Positions 57,297 through 64,000 of a stretch of DNA of 64,000 nucleotides are shown one piece after another. Made by a program: the position numbers and the translations under genes. Source of the DNA: Cavia porcellus (taxonomy: Eukaryota > Chordata > Mammalia > Rodentia > Caviidae); assembly GCF_034190915.1 (NCBI RefSeq), contig NW_026947493.1, forward strand, positions 40,790,501-40,854,500, read 5' to 3'. Below the pieces are notes generated by a model. That model did not search any database. It worked only from the letters and a program-made list of their open reading frames with translations, and was not told the origin of the DNA. Each line of letters starts with the position of its first letter. Within the stretch, counting starts at the first letter, position 1.

Positions 57297-57619
57297 TTGC
57301 ACCAACCAATGATCATAATATCATTAGGCAGTTAGTACTAGCTGACAGTTTTGCAAGTAACCACCATATATAATTAAATGTTTGTTGTTTTTTGATAAGT
57401 GTTTGCACACTATGGTGTCCAAAATACCTCCACATTGGTACTTGGACCAGAGAGTAAGTGTATCCTTTGAGGAAAGTCTCAACACTAATATTTGAATGCT
57501 TTGTTTCCCCAGAATTTATAAGTGGAAATCCTAAACACCAAGGTGATGCTATTAGCAAATGAACATTTTAAGGAGCAATTGCTCCTACTTGTGAGGGTAG
57601 AAGTTTCATGAATGATATT

Positions 57620-57790
57620 AACATCATTTTAAAAAGGGACGCCAAAGACACCATTGTCCCTTCCACCTGGTTAAGACAGGTTGAAGGGATGGCCATCTAC
57701 AAGGCGGGGAGTCCTTACACTGAGTCGCCCTGTGTATGTATTTTCCAACTTCCAGAACTGCGAGAAACAATTTTTTGTTTGTTTTTAACT
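57620..57790 (+). mobile_element. MLT1-like LTR 3' part
   Basis: 'gatggccatctacaaggcgg', 'gagtccttacactgagtcgc' and 'ccaacttccagaactgcgag' are the closing motifs of MLT1/MST LTRs. Confidence 0.7.
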
Positions 57791-58244
57791 ATTTGCTTTA
57801 TTGAAATTTTTATAGTAGATCAAATTATGATATTTTGTGTTCCAGTCTTATATATTCCATTTTTATGGATGTCATTTTTCTATTTTTAGTCAGTTTCATC
57901 CCCTTGAGAATGGCGGTCATGGCTTCTGTTACTTTACTAATGGCACATGTTGCAAGAATAAGAGATAATGTCCTTTAAGATGCTTTTGAAATACAAAGTA
58001 TTATAACAATATTATGTGATTTCCCTTCAAACAGGAAAGTTTTGGAGAACAGAAAATGCTATCCACAATTATCAAGAAATATACACAATTCCTGATTTAT
58101 CTGATGCCACAGTGACTCACCTTGCTGAGTCCTTATGAGTTGTCGGACAGGCAGTTGACTTTTTTTGAATTACAAAGAAAAATCATTTTACAATATAAAC
58201 TCTGTTCAGAAGGATATGACATTGAGAGTATCAGCTTGGGTATA
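57791..58244. other. No gene seen
   Basis: AT-rich, with short frames only. Confidence 0.5.
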
Positions 58245-58520
58245 TTCATTTTTTGAGCCACTGTAAAAAAATTACACAAACTAGGAGGCTTACAATTATA
58301 GACATTTATTCTCACACAGTTAGCGTAACCTATTTCCCAACTCTCTGAAAAACCCTATTTCCTAACACTTCTGGCTCCTGGTGGGTTCAGACATTCTCTG
58401 GTTTGTGAGTCATAATCTTTATATGAGTGTCTGTTTTCTCATAAAGATATCTGTCATTCAATTTTGGACAAACCTGGACAACCCAGAATGATCTTGTGCT
58501 CCTTAACTAAATTATTTCTG
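58245..58520. repeat. Old interspersed repeat, class uncertain
   Basis: 'aattacacaaactaggaggc', 'catttattctcacacagtta' and 'acaaacctggacaacccag' resemble an ancient mammalian repeat with an 'accacaaactggtggct' start. The class is not resolved. Confidence 0.4.
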
Positions 58521-58875
58521 TACTCTGAACAACCTGGCACTAGTGTATGTGAACAAGCATTAAGGTCCCATGAAAACAAAAAAGCGACAGACAGATCCAG
58601 AGATGAACAGAGTGTAATTTATTAGGGGACTTACTGGTGGAAACAGTTCTGGGCAGCAGCATGGAAACCAGCTGGGTCACGGAAGTCTGAGTCAGAAGGA
58701 GAGCTGTATATACTACAGAATACTCTAATGATTTTTATAGTTAGCTGAAAGTTTCTATGATTCTATGCAGGGAAATTATGTGGGAAAAGTCAGCTAGGGT
58801 TACTCTGAAGCAATCATGGTGGTTATGTCTCAAGATGGTTGCATGAGGATGAATACGTACAATCTGCAAAACATT

Positions 58876-58998
58876 TTTCTTTTTCCTTCCTTCCTTCCTT
58901 CCTTCCTTCCTTCCTCTCTCTCTCTTTCTTTCTCTCTCTCTCTTTCTTTCTCTCTCTCTTTCTTTCTCTCTTTCTTTCTTTCTTTCTTTCTTTCTTTC

Positions 58999-59066
<68 letters not shown>
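58876..59066. repeat. Long (CCTT)/(CT)/(CTTT)n pyrimidine tract
   Basis: About 190 bp of almost pure pyrimidine, moving from CCTT to CTCT to CTTT units. Long frames here are repeat artefacts. Confidence 0.95.
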
Positions 59067-59074
59067 TCTCCCTG

Positions 59075-59175
59075 TAATGTTTTGATAGAGCATCTTGTCA
59101 CATAGACAGTGGTATCCTTGAACTTGTGACCTTCCTACCTCATCCTCCTGAGAGTGCCGCCACTCCTGGTCTGAG
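59075..59175 (-). mobile_element. B1 SINE fragment, antisense
   Basis: 'ttgaacttgtgaccttccta', 'cctcatcctcctgagagtgc' and 'cgccactcctgg' are the complement of a B1 5' half. The pyrimidine tract probably grew from its A tail. Confidence 0.7.
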
Positions 59176-59942
59176 GAGTGGTGGTGTAAGAATCTAATTA
59201 CGATCATATTCACAAGTTCTTGAGATTAGGATGTGAACACCCTACAGGAGGGTTCCAGGAAGTAAATGATAGATTGGGAACAATAAGCACTCATAATAGA
59301 CAAGTTACTGTCTGGCCCTAGAATAGAGATTTGGCCAGAAGATAGAAGGGCAAAGGTGTCAATCTGGGTATTACATATTCAGAATTAAAGAGTAAATTCT
59401 CTTTCTTCTAGGAGAACTGAAGATCTCACTCAGACTTTCTCTTCAATAATGAAAAAACCTAAGAAGTGATTGTTCTTTAATCTTTCGACTTAAAGCAGGA
59501 TTAATGTGGATTTCTCCCACTTCTGTAGACTATAAAGCTGTTGAGACTTTCGAAGTTCCATTGAAATGATCTAACTCAACTCTATCCTTTTAAACCCCAG
59601 TGAATCTAGATTCCAGTACTTGTTCACATGCCTTCTTCTTTATTTGCTTTCTGATAGCTGTTCTTTACATTCTTCCTCCTCTCCTTCTTTAGGAAGAAAA
59701 GATTAGTTCATAACATATATCCCTACCAAGGAATGTTTCTCTGGTTCTTTTATATCCCTGATACAAGTGAGGGTGTTGAAGAAGGTAATGATTTATCAAC
59801 TACCTTTTTGTAAATCTTTGAATTATAGCCCTCCCCTTTGGAATGCTATTTCTGTTTTCTTTGTTCTTGGATATGATTTTCATTTACATGTCTTGTTATA
59901 AGTTCTACCATAGATGTATATAAAGGGAATTATGTTCTAATA
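59176..59942. other. No gene seen
   Basis: Nothing recognised. Confidence 0.5.
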
Positions 59943-59977
59943 TCTATATATGTGCATATATATATATATTATATATA

Positions 59978-60020
<43 letters not shown>
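59943..60020. repeat. (TA)n plus (TG)n microsatellite
   Basis: A TA-rich block to 59,980, then 20 TG units. Confidence 0.96.
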
Positions 60021-60024
<4 letters not shown>

Positions 60025-60379
60025 CCTATTTACCTCAGACTTGTTGGGTTCAGGAAGATCTGAACGTGACCAGAAATTTACTAAGTGGAGTCCTAAATCC
60101 TGACTAGGAGTTACCCCTGAGAATGAAGACCTAGCAGTGGTAGTAGTAGGGAAGGCTAAAAGAGGACAAAAAGTACTTTGGGAAAGTGAAAAAGACATAT
60201 GCAAAGGTCAACACTGAGAGAGCCTATTGTGCCCTTTAGGAACTTGCACTGAAGTTTAGTGTTGCTGGACAGTGCAGACATGCTAATATTTGTGCATCAA
60301 ATGAAGACAGTGGAAAAACTAAGGTGAAAGGTGAGGTGTGCAAGGTAGACAAAGACAATCATAAAGGGCAGTGATAGAC

Positions 60380-60544
60380 CAGCTAGGAAGTTTGAGTTTA
60401 CCCTGAGATCAGTGGGAAGCTTCTGAAACCATATGGTCTCATTTACATTCTAAGAAATCTCTGACTATGTGTAATAAAGGAGTTTAAAAACGGAAAACTA
60501 TTTATGGAGTTAAGTATGATACCAACAACATTCAAAATTGTTAA
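60380..60544. repeat. Ancient repeat fragment
   Basis: 'agtttgagtttaccctgaga' and 'agtgggaagcttctgaaacc' resemble the repeat at 48,720-48,780. Further related text is at 60,840-60,930. The family is not named. Confidence 0.35.
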
Positions 60545-60690
60545 TACCAAGCACCATTTAAAGTATTTTACCTTTATTGTTGAGTAATCCTCACCAGCCC
60601 CTTACAAAACAGGTACTATTACTATTCTCATATTACAGAAGGGAAAACTGAGGCACCACTGACCATGGGTTCTCTGAGTAAAAAAGGATA
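60545..60690 (+). mobile_element. MIR element
   Basis: 'caagcaccatttaaagtatt', 'gagtaatcctcaccagcccc', 'ggtactattactattctcat' and 'gggaaaactgaggcaccact' match MIR order well. Confidence 0.8.
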
Positions 60691-62470
60691 AAGTGGTGAC
60701 CACAAGTGAATGCAGGTAGATCAAGTAAGTTTTTTCAAAATTCCAGACAAGACGTGGTATAGTTTGAACTGGGGATATGATAATGAAGATACAGAACAAG
60801 GGACACATCTGAGATATTTTTAAGTAACGGCAGTAGTACTTGTTGAGGGACTAAAAGTTGGAACATGGTAGAATCAAGGATTATTCCTAGGACCTTGGCT
60901 TAAACAGATGGATGAAATGGGGTGCCATCCTGTGACCATAAATAGTTGTGCAGAGCAAAATAGAAGTTTTATTTTAGAAATCTTGTGCTATAGAGTCTAA
61001 ACTTGGTTCTACTAACACATGTTATTTATTCTGCATACGAGAAATATAACATTTTTTCATCTGTTTTTACTTTATGTTTAACAGAGGCATACCTAACCTG
61101 CTACTGGGAGAAATGTAGTGAGGATTCTCAAGGAATTTACCAGCGATGAATTTTTGTGTCAAACATTAATAAGAAGAGCCAAAAATGAAAGAAATGGTGC
61201 CTCTTTTTTTCTTCCTCTCTCCCTCCTTCCCTTCCCCTAACTCTCCACAGAACACACTATGTAAATGTACAATTTAAAAAATATTTCATTAATGAATACA
61301 GAGACTTTGAATATGACTAGACTTCCAAGGGGTCTAAATGGGCCTAAGTAATTTACTCCATAATCAGTTTGAAGAGTTTTCTAAGTCACACCATTGATTT
61401 CGTAGACATTTATTGAGATTTTGGTATGTATTCCTACTATTCACTGAGCTATTTGACACACTCTGAAGCGGCAAGTCCATTATCAGCCAAACTTAGCAGG
61501 TTGATGGAAAAGCCAGGACATGGCAATTAAAAAGGTGCAGCCAAGTGTAGCTCTTTCCAGCTGCTCCTTTGTACCCTAATACCCACTTCTCTTCAAGCCA
61601 TCCCCCATCTTCTTGTTACCTAGTGACCTATTTATTTTATAAATGTGGACCAAGTAGAGATATCGGAACAAAATGCCCTTTCTCTTCCTACTCTTTGCCA
61701 ATTAAAGAATTTTAGCTAAGAGTTTAGTGAGTCCTTATAAATAATGATGTTGAAGCTGTCTTCAGGCCATTGTTTAAAAAAGGAAATGGAGAGGAAGAAG
61801 GAGAATGATGAAACCACTGAACTTATCAAATTCTATGTATTCTTGATTCTTTTGATTTGAATACAACTGTTTACACTGTACCTCTGAGCTTATGCATAGA
61901 CATCTAAGAATTAACAACCTAAGCAGAACTCTTGACTTTTCATCCACATGCTACTCTGAAGAAGCAATTCTTGATTCTTGGCATTTCCTCACATACTACA
62001 CAGGCTGTAAGTCTTGTGGGCTCTAGCTTCAAAGTACACTTGGTTCACAAATATGTCGTCTTTTATCATCTTGGTGGTTACATCCAGGACCTCTCTCTAG
62101 TTTCCTGGCTAATCTTTCTGCCATCTTTACCCTTACTACCCTGTGGTTCATCCTCCACACAGTTGCTAGAGAAATCTCAGTAAAGCTCTGAATGTATCAT
62201 GCTTAAAGCAATATGTTAAGAAGATTGACTTTGGAAGACTCAATTTCACTTTGAATTTGCACGCTATTACTGACCACCAGTAATGATTTTGCTGAAATTC
62301 TCTGTAGATTCTCTGTAATTTTCTTTAGATTGAACTTCTCATATTTAAGTAATGTACCAATAGGAATGAACCATAAATTCCTGTGAGAAAAGTACTTACA
62401 AGAGGGTGTGAGATTTTCCTGACACTGAAAAAAAAAATTCTGATAATAAGCATAAAGAGAGAAAGTTTGA
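60691..62470. other. No gene seen
   Basis: Apart from the ancient repeat piece near 60,840-60,930, nothing recognised. Confidence 0.5.
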
Positions 62471-62477
62471 TTACTGT

Positions 62478-62700
62478 GATGGTTGATCTTGACTATCAGC
62501 TTGGCTTCATCAAGAAAGTCCTAATAAATTAGCAAAGTACACTTCTTGGTGTTGAACTTCCAGATACAACTGGTATATGGGACAACAATCTGAGGGAGAA
62601 GCCATAGCCTGAATGTAAGTGGGACCATAAATGGTGGCCTAAGCCTTAGCTGGAAGTGACTGAGTGGCATCTAAGATTATGAGGATGAGTCAAAGAAAAC
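62478..62700 (+). repeat. Old repeat, same family as 20,015-20,250
   Basis: 'gtgatggttgatcttgacta', 'cagcttggcttcatcaag' and 'agcaaagtacacttcttgg' parallel the 20.0 kb repeat. The class is uncertain. Confidence 0.4.
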
Positions 62701-63284
62701 AGAAGCATTCAAAAGAAGGAATTAGTTGCAAGTTCCAGGTCCTCACCAAGCATTAGAGGACATGCATTATTGATGAAGGGAACGAGGATGATGCAAGTCC
62801 TTAACTAGATTTGGTCCATCTTTCTGTTCATGGCTGACATTTAGCCTCAATCTTCTTTCTCAAATCCTGCTTGAGTTTATACGTATTTGCTTATGTTTGT
62901 CTTTAATAGGACGAGCTATACGTTGTGGGATTCCATGCAAAATGAAAATACAGGGCACCTTGTTTAGAAACCATTACGAACTTCAAGATGGTAACAGCAG
63001 AACATTAAAACAAGTTCAGTATGCATCTAAGCACAGGGAAATGTGATTAAGGGCTCCCTTTTATTTGACTCAGTATAAAGTTTTTCCAATTGGACTTAGT
63101 TGTGAGTGTAGGACATCAGCTCTGTACATTCAAATTGCTCTGACCTTAACTCTTGCCATTTTGATCCTCTCCAGAGACACTTTCATTGCTTGTTTCTTAA
63201 TGTTCTTTTTTTGCCAGTAAAAGTTGCATTTATATTTCACACTATAGTATACTTTCTTAAAAACAGAAAAATTTCAAGTACATG
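62701..63284. other. No gene seen
   Basis: Unique-looking sequence. Confidence 0.5.
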
Positions 63285-63525
63285 CTATCATGCTGACACG
63301 ACAGCATAGCCAGGAACTGAAGGTGGCTCCTGGAGTCTGGAAAGCTGCACCCAGCGACCCGCCCACATATAGGAGCAATCTCTGTGTCCCGTCGGGTCAG
63401 GACGCTGCATCCAGCGACCCTTGGTCATCCAGGAATCACCAGTGAGGCCTTCAGGGACTGAGAAGCTGCTTTCAATGACCCGCCCACACCCAGGAGCCCG
63501 AGGTGAGGCTCCTGTGGACGTGACA
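63285..63525. repeat. GC-rich minisatellite, about 60-bp units
   Basis: Units start with 'gctgcacccagcgaccc' at 63,344, 'gctgcatccagcgaccc' at 63,404 and 'gctgctttcaatgaccc' at 63,465, spaced 60 and 61 bp. A weaker unit precedes them and a partial one follows. GC-rich with several CpGs in an AT-rich setting. Confidence 0.85.
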
Positions 63526-63708
63526 TAGGAGCAATTGTTTGCAGTCAACACTCTGAATGTGGAACACTAACAAAGCAAGTATCTTCATACACTGGAACCT
63601 TCATCATAGTTAGTCTCAGGGAAATCTACTCAACAGTCAGAGTTTGAAGTACCTTCTGTAACTCACATTACTTTCCGAGAGCTTTATTCCAGAGCAGTTT
63701 TTTTTATA

Positions 63709-63741
<33 letters not shown>

Positions 63742-64000
63742 TTTTCTGGGAGGTGATTTTAGCCTAACACGATTATTTAATGGGTGATACATGGAGACAA
63801 TTGGGATCCTGCTTATACCCTTAACTATCCAGTAGCAATTTCTTAGTAACATATTGTTGTCCTCCTTTACAATATTCTCCATTAGAACTCAGAATATATC
63901 TGAGAGCACTGGCACAGAATGTCCTACAAGACAAGAATGATCCACAGCTAAAGATTCTCCCTCTGCCTCTCTCTCTCTCTCTCTCTGCACTATTTAACTT
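63526..64000. other. No gene seen; (TTTTG)n and (CT)n
   Basis: A (gtttt)n run lies at about 63,711-63,736 and a short (CT)n at 63,966-63,986. Nothing else recognised. Confidence 0.6.

Noticed and set aside
58816..59213. Frames rich in Phe/Leu/Ser or Lys/Glu/Arg on both strands
   Set aside because: They are translations of the CTTT pyrimidine tract.
1..64000. CRISPR arrays, bacterial operons or phage genes
   Set aside because: Sequence content (SINEs, LINEs, LTRs, microsatellites, no dense coding) is that of a mammalian nuclear genome; repeats are not spaced direct repeats of CRISPR type.

Overview
This is a gene-poor stretch of a rodent nuclear genome. The evidence is B1 (7SL-derived) SINEs, ID-type tRNA-derived SINEs, a B1+ID dimer, MaLR-type LTRs, old MIRs and L1 LINEs whose 5' ends carry tandem monomers. 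I cannot name the species; the B1/ID mixture fits a mouse-related or squirrel-related rodent (a castorimorph such as a beaver or kangaroo rat is one possibility). I found no intact host protein-coding gene. The only host-gene material is retro-copied: a ZFP91 mRNA fragment and a Y4 RNA pseudogene.

Layout. 1-4.68 kb: old repeats and unique AT-rich DNA. 4.68-16.0 kb: a nest of LINEs, made of an antisense L1 3' end, a sense L1 (5' UTR, ORF1, start of ORF2) split by a complete antisense HAL1 ('half-L1') with an open 365-codon ORF1, and an older antisense L1 joined tail-to-tail at 11,140. 16.03-16.15 kb: Y4 RNA retropseudogene with perfect target-site duplications (TSDs). 20.5-21.2 kb: a short L1 3' UTR copy with a striking A-to-G excess. 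21.7-25.4 kb: an antisense L1-like insertion with ORF1 and only the endonuclease part of ORF2 fused to a HAL1-like 3' UTR, flanked by a TSD. 31.7-39.1 kb: a near full-length L1 whose 5' end is fused to a ZFP91 mRNA fragment, the whole flanked by one 16-bp TSD. 39.16-42.38 kb: a B1 and a second, decayed HAL1. 42.4-64 kb: MaLR LTRs, MIRs, B1s, microsatellites and unique DNA.

The retroelements are related. The ORF2-bearing L1 family is the presumed source of trans-acting enzyme, while HAL1 and the endonuclease-only element lack reverse transcriptase and must have been copied by an L1 elsewhere. No element here looks autonomous: the best L1 has an intact ORF1, but its ORF2 has a 1-nt deletion, a stop codon and an FPDD instead of FADD reverse-transcriptase motif. 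The four observations most worth following are the ZFP91-L1 chimera, the young HAL1 with open ORF1, the endonuclease-only L1/HAL1-tail hybrid and the A-to-G-rich L1 copy. All alignments were made by eye.
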